From: Cryobacterium lactosi
GTDB taxonomy: Bacteria; Actinomycetota; Actinomycetes; Actinomycetales; Microbacteriaceae
DNA length: 64,000 nt
Assembly: GCF_004403945.1 (NCBI RefSeq)
Contig: NZ_SOHM01000041.1
Location: 1 to 64,000, forward strand
Direction of reading: 5' to 3'
This document shows, piece after piece, positions 51,213-62,808 of the stretch. Every line of letters starts with the position of its first letter. The first letter of the stretch is position 1. The translations under genes and the position numbers were made by a program. The notes beneath the pieces are model-generated. The model saw only the letters and a list, made by a program, of their open reading frames with translations, was not told where the DNA came from and did not search any database.

Positions 51213-51265
51213 TTATCCCCAATGTGGAAACTCCTGTGGATAACTTTCTCCCTGGGTGTGGATAA
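51213..51265. promoter_or_regulatory. DnaA-box cluster with 22-bp phasing
   Basis: Three DnaA boxes start at 51213 (TTATCCCCA, one mismatch), 51235 (TGTGGATAA, perfect) and 51257 (TGTGGATAA, perfect), each exactly 22 bases, or two helical turns, apart. A degenerate TGTGGAAAC lies at 51223. The cluster is in the AT-rich gap between convergent crgA and rhomboid genes, where no promoter is expected. It may bind DnaA for titration or origin control. Confidence 0.75.
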
Positions 51266-51293
51266 CCCTGGGGAAACCTAGTCGCCGAGCGGT

Positions 51294-52142
51294 CTAGACG
51301 AAGAACTTGCTCAGGCTCAAGGCCACGAGCAGGGCAGCAAAACCGCCCAGGAGCAGGAACTGCTGGGTGCGCTTGCTGCGCTGGCGGGTCTGCACGTAGA
51401 TCAGGCCGATGACGGCACCGCCGACGAGGCCGCCGACATGTGCCTGCCAGGCCACGTTGAGTCCGGGCAGGAAGCCGATCACGAGGTTGATGCCCACCAG
51501 GATCAGCAGTTGGGTGGCGTTACCGCCGAGCTTGCGCTGGATGACGAGGAACGCGCCCATCAGACCGAAGATGGCCCCGGAGGCGCCGACGACCGCCACA
51601 TACGGGTCGGCCAGGAACAGCACACCGAGTGAACCGGCCAGGCCGCTGAGCAGGTACAGGGTGAGGAACCGGCCGCGTCCGAGCATCCGCTCGAGGATCT
51701 GGCCGAAGATCCACAGGGTGTACATGTTCAGCAGTACGTGGAAGATGAACCCGGTGGAGTGCACGAAGACGCTGGTCAGCATGCGCCACGGTTCGAAGTT
51801 GCCCGGGTAGGAGAACGCGCCGGCGTAGAGCAGCGCGTTCGTCACGCCCAGTCCGGGGATGAGCTGCAGAACGAAGATGACCAGCGTCAGCGCGATGATC
51901 GAGTAGGTGACCACCGGCTCGCCGGCTGCGGTCATGCGGCCGAGCCTGGTGCGGGCGGCCGACTTGGTGCGTGGTGCGCTCTGGCGCTGCTCGCGCATGC
52001 ACTCGGGGCAGATGACGCCCACGGCGGCTTGGGTCTGGCACTCGGGGCAGATGGTGCGACCGCAGCGCTGGCAGAGGATGAAACTCTGCCTGCCCGGATG
52101 CCGGTAACAGAAGTTGGCGGCGGTTCCGGGCAGGCTGGTCAT
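51294..52142 (-). CDS. Rhomboid-family intramembrane protease
   Basis: A 282-residue protein with an N-terminal zinc-ribbon-like part (CYRHPGRQSFILCQRCGRTICPECQ...CPEC, residues ~12-48) and six or seven membrane helices. The catalytic Ser is in GASGAIFGLMG and the His in WQAHVGGLVGG, forming the Ser-His dyad that cuts membrane helices. Its substrate is unknown. ATG at 52142; ppiA ends 12 bases before it on the same strand. Confidence 0.92.
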   Translation of the reverse strand: MTSLPGTAANFCYRHPGRQSFILCQRCGRTICPECQTQAAVGVICPECMREQRQSAPRTKSAARTRLGRMTAAGEPVVTYSIIALTLVIFVLQLIPGLGVTNALLYAGAFSYPGNFEPWRMLTSVFVHSTGFIFHVLLNMYTLWIFGQILERMLGRGRFLTLYLLSGLAGSLGVLFLADPYVAVVGASGAIFGLMGAFLVIQRKLGGNATQLLILVGINLVIGFLPGLNVAWQAHVGGLVGGAVIGLIYVQTRQRSKRTQQFLLLGGFAALLVALSLSKFFV

Positions 52143-52153
52143 CTCGGGAGGTC

Positions 52154-52693
52154 CTAGACCTGCTCGACGGTGATGCTCTCGATGACGACATCGGTGAGCG
52201 GACGGTCACGGCCGTCGGTGGGGACGACGGCGAGCTGGTCGACGATCTTGCGGGACTCTTCATCTTCGACGGCGCCGAAGATCGAGTGCTTGCCCTGAAG
52301 CCAGGTGGTCGGCACGACGGTGATGAAGAACTGCGAACCGTTGGTGCCGCGGCCGCCCTGGATGCCGGCGTTGGCCATGGCCAGGACGTAGGGCTGGGTG
52401 AAGTCGAGCTCAGGGCTGATCTCGTCATCGAACTGGAAGCCGGGTCCGCCGGTGCCCTGGCCCAGCGGGTCGCCGGCCTGGATCATGAAGTCCTTGATGA
52501 TGCGGTGAAAGACGGTGCCGTTGTACAGCGGGTCGTTGGAGGTCTTGCCCGTGGCCGGGTGCTTCCACTCGATCTCGCCGGTGGCGAGGCCGACGAAGTT
52601 CTTGACGGTCTTGGGAGCGTGGTTCCCGAAGAGGTTGACCTTGATCGGTCCGAGGGTTGTATTGAGCGTTGCGACTGCAGTGTGCTTAGACAT
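52154..52693 (-). CDS. ppiA: Peptidyl-prolyl cis-trans isomerase, cyclophilin
   Basis: A 179-residue cyclophilin that speeds proline isomerisation in folding. Signature parts are YNGTVFHRIIKDFMIQAGDP with the catalytic Arg/Phe region, GTGGPGFQFDDEI, and NGSQFFITVVPTTWLQGKHSIFG. No signal peptide, so it is cytoplasmic. ATG at 52693 is preceded by a moderately good ribosome site. It is divergent from the hypothetical gene at 52818. Confidence 0.94.
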   Translation of the reverse strand: MSKHTAVATLNTTLGPIKVNLFGNHAPKTVKNFVGLATGEIEWKHPATGKTSNDPLYNGTVFHRIIKDFMIQAGDPLGQGTGGPGFQFDDEISPELDFTQPYVLAMANAGIQGGRGTNGSQFFITVVPTTWLQGKHSIFGAVEDEESRKIVDQLAVVPTDGRDRPLTDVVIESITVEQV

Positions 52694-52817
52694 AGGGATA
52701 ATTCTTGCACAGCGAAGATTGCATGAATCCGTCTGCTTGTCAGGCATTCAGAGCGCTCACAGGCTATTCAGTGGCAAGATGGGCTGTGTTAACCACAAGA
52801 AACGATGGAGGGTCCAG

Positions 52818-53354
52818 ATGAGCCTGTCACGCAAGCGCCGAAAGGAACTCACTCGTCTGCGCAAGAGCGCGGACGAACTGTGGAGTAATCAGCAGGAAGT
52901 TCTCGACCGCGCCAACGAGATTGCACGTGAAGCCGGCCGTCAGGCCAGTGTGCTCACTCGTGAAGAAGTAGTACCCCGCGTTCGCCAGGGATATGAGCAC
53001 TATCTCCTCCCCGGTGTGCACGCGACCCAAGATTTTGCCGGTGGCGTTCGCCACCAGGTCACGGACAAGGTTCTGCCGGGGATCGGAACCGCACTTGGCA
53101 CTGTCATGTCGGTGGGGGATATCGCCAAGGACGCACGCGTCGCCGCGCTCAACCGCGTTCGCTTCCAGAAGCCCGTCGTGGTTCAGAAGCAGGGCCTGGG
53201 TGCGGGAACGTACATCGCCATCGGTGTGGGCATCGCTGCCGCAGCCGGTGTGGCGTACGCCATCTGGCAGACCTTCCGTGCCGACGATGAGCTGTGGGTC
53301 TCCGAAGACGAGTCACTGCTCGATTCTCCGATTGAGAAGTCCACGGACATCTAG
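52818..53354 (+). CDS. Hypothetical protein, helical with one membrane segment
   Basis: A 178-residue protein that I do not recognise. A basic, strongly helical N-terminal half (RKRRKELTRLRKSADELW...) is followed by one membrane helix (~135-157, GTYIAIGVGIAAAAGVAYAIW) and an acidic tail. ATG at 52818 has a GGAGGG about 7 bases before. Such genes near ppiA and gyrA are common in Microbacteriaceae. It ends at a stem-loop. Confidence 0.7.
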   Translation: MSLSRKRRKELTRLRKSADELWSNQQEVLDRANEIAREAGRQASVLTREEVVPRVRQGYEHYLLPGVHATQDFAGGVRHQVTDKVLPGIGTALGTVMSVGDIAKDARVAALNRVRFQKPVVVQKQGLGAGTYIAIGVGIAAAAGVAYAIWQTFRADDELWVSEDESLLDSPIEKSTDI

Positions 53355-53368
53355 TCCGCAGCTTGCCG

Positions 53369-53400
53369 ACAAGGCCCTCGTCTCTGACGGGGGCCTTGTT
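53369..53400 (+). terminator. Terminator after the hypothetical gene
   Basis: AAGGCCCTCG and a matching GGGGGCCTT end form an imperfect stem 15 bases after the stop, followed by GTTG. The stem is GC-rich with one bulge. Confidence 0.6.
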
Positions 53401-53586
53401 GCGTGTCCTGACGGCGACCCCGCCCTGGGCAACAACGGGCGCACCCTGTCCCCGAGGCCCTGTGTGCCGCGTGAGCGGATGCGGAGCCCCGGCAGGTGGC
53501 GGAGGGCGGTAGCTCGCTCCGGGGCGTGCAGAGCGCGCCTGGAGGGCGATGAGCCCGTGGTGCCCGTCCGGTGGGGAAACACAAAA
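53401..53586. other. Unassigned 186-bp intergenic stretch
   Basis: GC-rich sequence between two terminators with no convincing gene or promoter. It is the old downstream flank of the host tRNA-Ala operon. Confidence 0.4.
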
Positions 53587-53612
53587 CCCTCAGCCGGTGA
53601 ACCGGATGAGGG
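53587..53612 (-). terminator. Displaced terminator of the original tRNA-Ala gene
   Basis: On the minus strand CCCTCATCCGG pairs with CCGGCTGAGGG (one mismatch) and is followed by TTTTGTGTTT. It lies just beyond the 3' fragment of the host tRNA-Ala, so it was probably the terminator of the tRNA-Ile/tRNA-Ala unit before the insertion. Confidence 0.75.
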
Positions 53613-53633
53613 CGGGTACTGCGGGTGATTCTG

Positions 53634-53651
53634 TGGAGCCACGGGGAATCG
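53634..53651 (-). pseudogene. 3' fragment of the host tRNA-Ala
   Basis: Eighteen bases equal to the last 18 of tRNA-Ala (part of the T-arm and the acceptor 3' strand), ending at the discriminator base 53634. The last six bases on the plus strand (53646-53651) are GAATCG, the same sequence found at the other break point (57444-57449). Together with the 61-base fragment at 57444-57504 it rebuilds a 73-base gene. Confidence 0.9.
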
Positions 53652-53666
53652 TTATCTCTAGGTTGG
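53652..53666 (+). repeat. Left terminal inverted repeat
   Basis: TTATCTCTAGGTTGG, adjacent to GAATCG. It matches the inverted right end (57429-57443 read on the minus strand, TTATCTTCAGGTTCG) at 12 of 15 positions. Probably the inner binding site for the recombinases. Confidence 0.85.
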
Positions 53667-53718
53667 TAAGACCCTTGTACGACATGCGTGACAGAAACCT
53701 GATTGAGGTCTACTCTCC

Positions 53719-53752
53719 GTCGTAGAACGTTATCCGTGAGGAGTTCTACGAC
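53719..53752 (+). promoter_or_regulatory. Stem-loop enclosing the tnpA ribosome site
   Basis: GTCGTAGAAC (53719-53728) and GTTCTACGAC (53743-53752) are perfect 10-base arms around a 14-base loop that contains TGAGGA, the likely ribosome site; the start codon follows the second arm directly. It could repress translation as RNA, or act as a DNA operator bound by an element protein. Confidence 0.65.
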
Positions 53753-54886
53753 GTGATGCCGATGGTGGCCAAGGCAGTAGAGTTCGACACCCTATCCGGG
53801 CGGCGAAGCTGGACCGTCGTGGGCGCAGACGGAATCCCCATTGATGAGCTCGAGGCCTACTTGGGCACGATTCGATCGACGGGACGGGCCACCAACACCG
53901 TCAAGTCGTATGCCCGCCATCTAAGCCTGTTCTGGCGTTGGCTCGACGCTGCGAAGGTCGACTGGGAGAAGCTGACGTTCCCCCAGCTGACGGATTTTCT
54001 TCACGTGTATCGCCGGGGTGTCTACCCTCTGGAACGCGCAGATGGCCGTGAACGAAGCCAGTCATCTACCAAGGCTGTCGCAGCGGCCGTGAAGGAGTTC
54101 ATCGACTTCCAGAGGGCAGAGGGGCGCGGGCCCAGTCAGCTCATTCTCACCCGGGCGTCGCGCTACTCCGTGCGCACATCCAATGCCTTTCTCGCCCACA
54201 TCGAACAACGAGCTCCAGCCACGCGCAATCGTCTCGTGGAGGGATTCAAGGATGCTGGCCGCCCTCCTTCAACAATCGATTTCGAGAGCGATTTCGAGAA
54301 GCTCCTGACGGCGTGTGACACGTTCAGGGACCGGCTTCTCCTCTCCGCCATGTACGACGGTGGGATGCGGGTCGGGCAGGCTCTTGGGCTGCGTCACGGC
54401 GACCTGCTGATCCCTCGGAAGCACGTCTTGGTTGAGCGTCGGGACAACAACCTCAACGGCGCGACGTCGAAGACGCCCGACCTTCTGGATCTTTCCATGC
54501 CACGGCGCTTTTTCGACCTCTACGCGGACTACCTCCTGAAGGAACTTATGCCTCGCCGGCTCGACAGCGATTACCTGTTCATCAACATCAACCAGGAGCC
54601 GCTCGGCATTCCGTGCAGCTACTCGAACATCTACCAACAGGTCGTGTCCATCGGTGCCCGGGCTGGTATTCCGTCACTGACCCCGCACGTGTTACGCCAC
54701 ACGCACGCGACCTATCTGGCGAAGATGGGCTGGACCAGTGCCGAGATCGCCGCACGGCTCGGCCAGCGGCATGCCGCTAGCGCGGACGTATATATCCACA
54801 TTGCCGCAGACGACCTCGACCAAAAGCTCGCAGAGACGTCTCACCTGATCTGGAACGGAAGCGAGGAGCGACCCGATGCCGAGTAG
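53753..54886 (+). CDS. tnpA: Tyrosine recombinase, TnpA-like
   Basis: A 377-residue integrase. An N-terminal SAM-like core-binding domain (~35-130) precedes the catalytic domain, which has the first Arg in DGGMRVGQALGL, the second box HVLRHTHATYL, and the final His and Tyr in LGQRHAASADVYIHI. Tn554 TnpA is 361 residues and is the first gene of its trio. GTG start (ATG one codon later), with the ribosome site inside the preceding hairpin. It overlaps tnpB by 11 bases, as expected for co-translation. Confidence 0.92.
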   Translation: MMPMVAKAVEFDTLSGRRSWTVVGADGIPIDELEAYLGTIRSTGRATNTVKSYARHLSLFWRWLDAAKVDWEKLTFPQLTDFLHVYRRGVYPLERADGRERSQSSTKAVAAAVKEFIDFQRAEGRGPSQLILTRASRYSVRTSNAFLAHIEQRAPATRNRLVEGFKDAGRPPSTIDFESDFEKLLTACDTFRDRLLLSAMYDGGMRVGQALGLRHGDLLIPRKHVLVERRDNNLNGATSKTPDLLDLSMPRRFFDLYADYLLKELMPRRLDSDYLFININQEPLGIPCSYSNIYQQVVSIGARAGIPSLTPHVLRHTHATYLAKMGWTSAEIAARLGQRHAASADVYIHIAADDLDQKLAETSHLIWNGSEERPDAE

Positions 54887-56894
54887 CCACATTCCCGAGG
54901 TGCCATCGCGAGAACTTCCTGAACCAGGCTCAGACGGGCCACCCGCGCTTCCGCTCATTGACGGTGCCTGGTCACAGGACGAATGGGCAATCCTCGACAT
55001 CCCCGGGCGCCGGCTCCGAATGTCCAGCGGCGTCTGTGCTGTCGTTGATTGTTTGAGTCCGCGCTTTGACGGCTCTGAGGAAGTATCGCTCTGCCATGGC
55101 CACTACTGGCGATGGAAGCGAGACGATGAACCCTCGATCGCCAAGTGGGCCGCTCGCCCCCACCGGCCGGTAATGAAGAAGAACCTTCCTCTCTCTGTCC
55201 GTTCGGTGAAGTTCAGCGACCTCCCTCCGGCGGCCGCGGAAGAGATCCGCTACGTCTTCGGGTTCAAACTCACAAATGGCGACTGGACCCCGACACCGGC
55301 GCTCCGACAATGCCTCGAGCTCCTTTTCGAACTAGTCCTGACCAAGGGCGCGTGGTCATTCACGGACCGGCGCTTCGAGGACTGGATCCTGTTCGCTCGC
55401 CAGCTGTATCGCGGTGCCGACGTCACCTTTGAACGAAGCATTGCGCCATACCTGCGCACCTTCTTCTCGACGCTGAACCGAGGGCTGATTTCCGATCCTT
55501 GGGCCGAGAACGTCTGGCTCTGGAAGGGCATGTTTGACCGTGTGATGGGCGCTGGCGCGTACGCGAGCCAGCCGAACATCAACTGGTCCCGGATCGAGCA
55601 GGACTGGCTACGCGAGCCCCTGAAGGCCTATGCACGCCAATGCCTGCAGGGGTCGACCAGAACCTGGGCCACCATCCACACTTGGTCCGATAGCTTCTTC
55701 AGATTGTCCGGCCACCTTTCGTTGATCAGACTCACTGAACCGGAGCAACTGACCCGGAAGGTCTTCCTCGGCTTCTTAGAGGAGCAGCGCGCGCGTTACG
55801 GCGACACAGGCAACATGCGGCAGCGCATCAATACGACCGCGCACGTGCTCATGAACTTGAAGCTCGAAGAATTCCAGCCGCGGCTCGCAAGTGAGATCTA
55901 CTTGAGAAGCGGTGAGAACCCCGCGATCCGTATACGTAACCCGAGGCCGTGGCCCAAGGACACAATCACGCAGATTGAGTCGCGCATCTTGGACAGCGAT
56001 CGCGTGGACCCGCAGATTCGGCTCATGCTCCGTTTCTGCCGCTGGGCTGGGCCACGAGTGAGCGAGCTCGTTTCGCTGCCAATCGATTCTCTTGTTGAGA
56101 ACGGCAAGGGCGGCTACTGGGTGGAGTACTGGATGCCCAAAGTCAGCCGCTTTCGCCGGTTCCCGATCGTCCCGGAGCTGGGCCGTGACCTCGCGGCAGA
56201 AGCATTGGCCGTCCGAGCTCAGTTCGGGTCCGCGACAACGCTACTTTTCCCGAGTCTCGGTCGCTCCAACTTGAGCGCCGGAATCGCTCGACCTTGGTCC
56301 GCCGCAGGGTTTCGGACCAGAGTCCAATCGCTCTTCACTGAAAACGGAATCCTGAGCTCAGCCATAACCGGCGAGCTCATATCCGGCGCCGACATCCACA
56401 GATTCCGTCACAACATAGGCACGGAGCTACTGAACGCTGGGTGGACCCAGCAGCAGGTCATGGAGTTCTTGGGCCACGTCTCACCGACAATGACGGCGGC
56501 ATACGCCAAGATCCTCGACGAGACGCTCAACAGGAAGGCTGACGAGTTCCACCGAATGGTCCAGGCCGACCGCGCCGCTGCAGGGATCTCTCACACTGAT
56601 CCACGAGTAGAGCGCCTGAGAGAAATGCTGACCGCCGTGCTGCCGGCTGGGTACTGCGCTCTCCCCGCCAGCAAGACATGCGTCGTCCGAGAGAACCCTT
56701 GTCTCACCTGTTCGTTCCATGTGCCAGGCGACGGCGAATTTGACGCGTCACGGAGCACTTACCGCGCACAGCTGGAACGCCGGATCGCTGAGGCCGCAGC
56801 TTCTGGACACCATGCGATCGAGGAGATCAACACTCGGATTCTGTCTGCCCTTGATGGCTCTGGCACGCAATCGACCGGAGCTGTTCATGAGTGA
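54876..56894 (+). CDS. tnpB: Large tyrosine recombinase, TnpB-like
   Basis: A 672-residue protein, close in size to Tn554 TnpB (630). A long N-terminal region carries a CAVVDCLSPRFDGSEEVSLCHGHY cysteine/His patch near residues 53-75. The C-terminal half is a tyrosine-recombinase catalytic domain: GPRVSELVSLP, HRFRHNIGTELL and LGHVSPTMTAAYAKI supply Arg, His-x-x-Arg and Tyr. After it come further Cys residues (KTCVVRENPCLTCSFHV) resembling a zinc knuckle. It overlaps tnpC by 8 bases. Confidence 0.9.
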   Translation: MPSSHIPEVPSRELPEPGSDGPPALPLIDGAWSQDEWAILDIPGRRLRMSSGVCAVVDCLSPRFDGSEEVSLCHGHYWRWKRDDEPSIAKWAARPHRPVMKKNLPLSVRSVKFSDLPPAAAEEIRYVFGFKLTNGDWTPTPALRQCLELLFELVLTKGAWSFTDRRFEDWILFARQLYRGADVTFERSIAPYLRTFFSTLNRGLISDPWAENVWLWKGMFDRVMGAGAYASQPNINWSRIEQDWLREPLKAYARQCLQGSTRTWATIHTWSDSFFRLSGHLSLIRLTEPEQLTRKVFLGFLEEQRARYGDTGNMRQRINTTAHVLMNLKLEEFQPRLASEIYLRSGENPAIRIRNPRPWPKDTITQIESRILDSDRVDPQIRLMLRFCRWAGPRVSELVSLPIDSLVENGKGGYWVEYWMPKVSRFRRFPIVPELGRDLAAEALAVRAQFGSATTLLFPSLGRSNLSAGIARPWSAAGFRTRVQSLFTENGILSSAITGELISGADIHRFRHNIGTELLNAGWTQQQVMEFLGHVSPTMTAAYAKILDETLNRKADEFHRMVQADRAAAGISHTDPRVERLREMLTAVLPAGYCALPASKTCVVRENPCLTCSFHVPGDGEFDASRSTYRAQLERRIAEAAASGHHAIEEINTRILSALDGSGTQSTGAVHE

Positions 56895-57267
56895 AGATCG
56901 ACTCGACCGAGTTTCGAGGCTCAGCCACGCTGCCAAGGAAAGATCCGACACATCGTTCGCTGCGGCTCAGCGCGCGATCACATCCCTCGACGCTCGCGGA
57001 AAGCAGGTGACCTTCACGACGGTGGCAACCGAAGCAAAGGTCTCGCTGAGCTACCTCTACAAGACCGAAGTACTCGCAGATCGCATCAGAGAGCTTCGCG
57101 GGAGCCGGCGAGCGACTCGGTCACATGCAGAGGCGCCGTCGAGCGACAAGAGCCTGTTGACCAAGCTGAATGCCGCAGCTCAACGCGTCGCCCAGCTGGA
57201 GGCAGAAAACGCCCAACTGCAACGAGAGAATAGAAGCCTATTGTCTCGGCTGATGAACAAGCCGTAG
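56887..57267 (+). CDS. tnpC: TnpC-like accessory protein
   Basis: A 126-residue protein, near the 125 residues of Tn554 TnpC. It has a predicted helix-turn-helix-like segment (FTTVATEAKVSLSYLYK, ~42-58) and a C-terminal coiled coil rich in Gln, Leu and Glu (RVAQLEAENAQLQRENRSLL, ~95-115). In Tn554 TnpC is an accessory factor that affects orientation and efficiency of transposition. The ATG at 56887 lies in the tnpB end. Its stop faces the tRNA-Ala gene, 33 bases away. Confidence 0.82.
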   Translation: MSEDRLDRVSRLSHAAKERSDTSFAAAQRAITSLDARGKQVTFTTVATEAKVSLSYLYKTEVLADRIRELRGSRRATRSHAEAPSSDKSLLTKLNAAAQRVAQLEAENAQLQRENRSLLSRLMNKP

Positions 57268-57300
57268 AATCAATCGAAATCGGTTCTGATCAGGGATTTG

Positions 57301-57373
57301 TGGAGCCACGGGGAATCGAACCCCGGACCTCCTGCTTGCAAAGCAGGCGCTCTACCAATTGAGCTATGGCCCC
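57301..57373 (-). tRNA. tRNA-Ala(TGC), intact, carried by the element
   Basis: A 73-base cloverleaf on the minus strand: GGGGCCA acceptor with TGGCTCC, D-arm GCTC...GAGC, anticodon stem CTGCT/AGCAG around TTTGCAA with TGC, and T-arm CGGGGTTCGATTCCCCG. The CCA is not encoded. It lies inside the mobile element and is identical to the host gene it replaces. A weak minus-strand promoter (TTCAGG, 17 bases, TATAAA at 57410-57415) precedes it; read-through from tRNA-Ile is another source. Confidence 0.95.
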
Positions 57374-57428
57374 GTGTCATGGAAAATTCTTTGACAGCTT
57401 ATCGCTGTATTTATATGGATCTCACGCT

Positions 57429-57443
57429 CGAACCTGAAGATAA
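57429..57443 (-). repeat. Right terminal inverted repeat
   Basis: CGAACCTGAAGATAA on the plus strand, directly before GAATCG at 57444-57449. Its reverse complement starts TTATCT and continues with AGGTT after two bases, like the left end. Confidence 0.85.
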
Positions 57444-57504
57444 GAATCGAACCCCGGACCTCCTGCTTGCAAAGCAGGCGCTCTACCAATTGAGCTATGG
57501 CCCC
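57444..57504 (-). pseudogene. 5' fragment of the host tRNA-Ala
   Basis: Sixty-one bases identical to positions 1-61 of the intact tRNA-Ala, including acceptor 5' strand, D-arm, TGC anticodon arm and most of the T-arm. It stops at GAATCG, where the element begins, and lacks the 3' acceptor strand, so it cannot fold to a working tRNA. It is the original gene of the tRNA-Ile/tRNA-Ala pair. Confidence 0.92.
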
Positions 57505-57577
57505 GAACCGGTTCCTCACGAGGTGAGGATCTGGTGGAGATGTAAGGCTATTCAGTACACAGTGTTTATGTCATACG

Positions 57578-57651
57578 TGGGGATACCGGGATTTGAACCT
57601 GGGACCTCTTCGTTATCAGCGAAGCGCTCTAACCAACTGAGCTATATCCCC
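57578..57651 (-). tRNA. tRNA-Ile(GAT)
   Basis: A 74-base tRNA on the minus strand: GGGGATA acceptor with TATCCCC, anticodon loop CTGATAA holding GAT, T-arm CCAGGTTCAAATCCCGG. CCA not encoded. It follows DUF3566 on the same strand and leads into the broken tRNA-Ala, the standard order after gyrA in Actinobacteria. Confidence 0.95.
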
Positions 57652-57693
57652 CCATTGGGCAGATTTGAGACTACCGGAAACTGGCGGAAAGTC

Positions 57694-57724
57694 CCAATCG
57701 AGGCCGGCAGGCGACCTCGATCGG
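57694..57724 (-). terminator. Stem-loop after the gyrA-DUF3566 operon
   Basis: ATCGAGG and CCTCGAT pair (57697-57703 with 57715-57721), extended by flanking CC/GG, 12 bases after the DUF3566 stop on the minus strand. It is followed by GGGACTTTCC, only weakly T-rich. Confidence 0.5.
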
Positions 57725-57735
57725 GCATCCGACGG

Positions 57736-58135
57736 TCAGTTGTTGGTGAATCCGACGAGCAGGCCTCCGGTGACCTTGACGCTCAGGTTGTACAAAACGG
57801 CGAAGATCGCGCCAAGGGCGGTCACGACGACGGTGTTGATGACCGCGACAACCACGGCGAAACCCATCACATTGCCGATCGACAGGATCGTCGTGAGCTC
57901 AGAGGCACTCCCGGCGATATCCGTGTACAGCGCGTCGATCTGGGTGAAGATGCCGGTTCCGTTCAGCACCGTGAAGGTGAGGAACGTGGCGACGATGGTG
58001 ACCACGGCCAGGCACACGGCGATCAGGAAGGACAGTTTGACGGCCGACCAGAAGTCGATGTAGACGAGCTTCAGACGTACCTGCTTGGACGACATTGCAC
58101 CTCGACTCGACTTTTTGGCCAGTTTCTCGGCAACA

Positions 58136-58143
<8 letters not shown>
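57736..58143 (-). CDS. DUF3566 membrane protein
   Basis: A 135-residue protein with a basic N-terminal tail, one helix near residues 35-60, a loop, and a second helix pair near 90-120. DUF3566 proteins are found next to gyrA in most Actinobacteria and have no known function. Its start overlaps the gyrA stop by 8 bases, so expression is coupled to gyrase. Confidence 0.85.
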
Positions 58144-62729
<4,586 letters not shown>

Positions 62730-62808
62730 CTACCAAACCCCCCAAGCCCCATCGGCCAAAACCGCCGTTTGACGCGTTTTATTCGTGGGGTTGACCTGTT
62801 TTGGCTAC

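Larger units (their letters stand above)
53652..57443 (+). mobile_element. Tn554-like element inserted in tRNA-Ala, carrying its own tRNA-Ala
   Basis: A 3792-bp element flanked by GAATCG on each side and bounded by 15-bp terminal inverted repeats. It holds two tyrosine recombinases and a coiled-coil protein in the tnpA-tnpB-tnpC order of Tn554, then a full tRNA-Ala gene near its right end, and no other cargo. Base use is visibly less GC-rich than in the flanking host genes. It lies in the T-arm of the host tRNA-Ala, which it splits; the carried copy (57301-57373) is identical to the rebuilt host gene. No longer target duplication is seen. Confidence 0.9.

Noticed and set aside
53401..53586. 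A gene in the gap before the mobile element
   Set aside because: Short frames only, no ribosome site, and composition unlike coding sequence.
53632..57318. A simple integrase att pair of 20 bp (TGTGGAGCCACGGGGAATCG at 53632 and 57299)
   Set aside because: It would leave the inverted repeat at 57429 and the truncated tRNA-Ala unexplained. The 20-bp match is just the end of the tRNA present in both copies.
57301..57373. The intact tRNA-Ala as the original host gene, with the 61-nt copy as an old duplicate
   Set aside because: The 18-nt and 61-nt fragments meet exactly at the 6-bp GAATCG, and the inverted repeats sit beside those two sites, not beside the intact gene.
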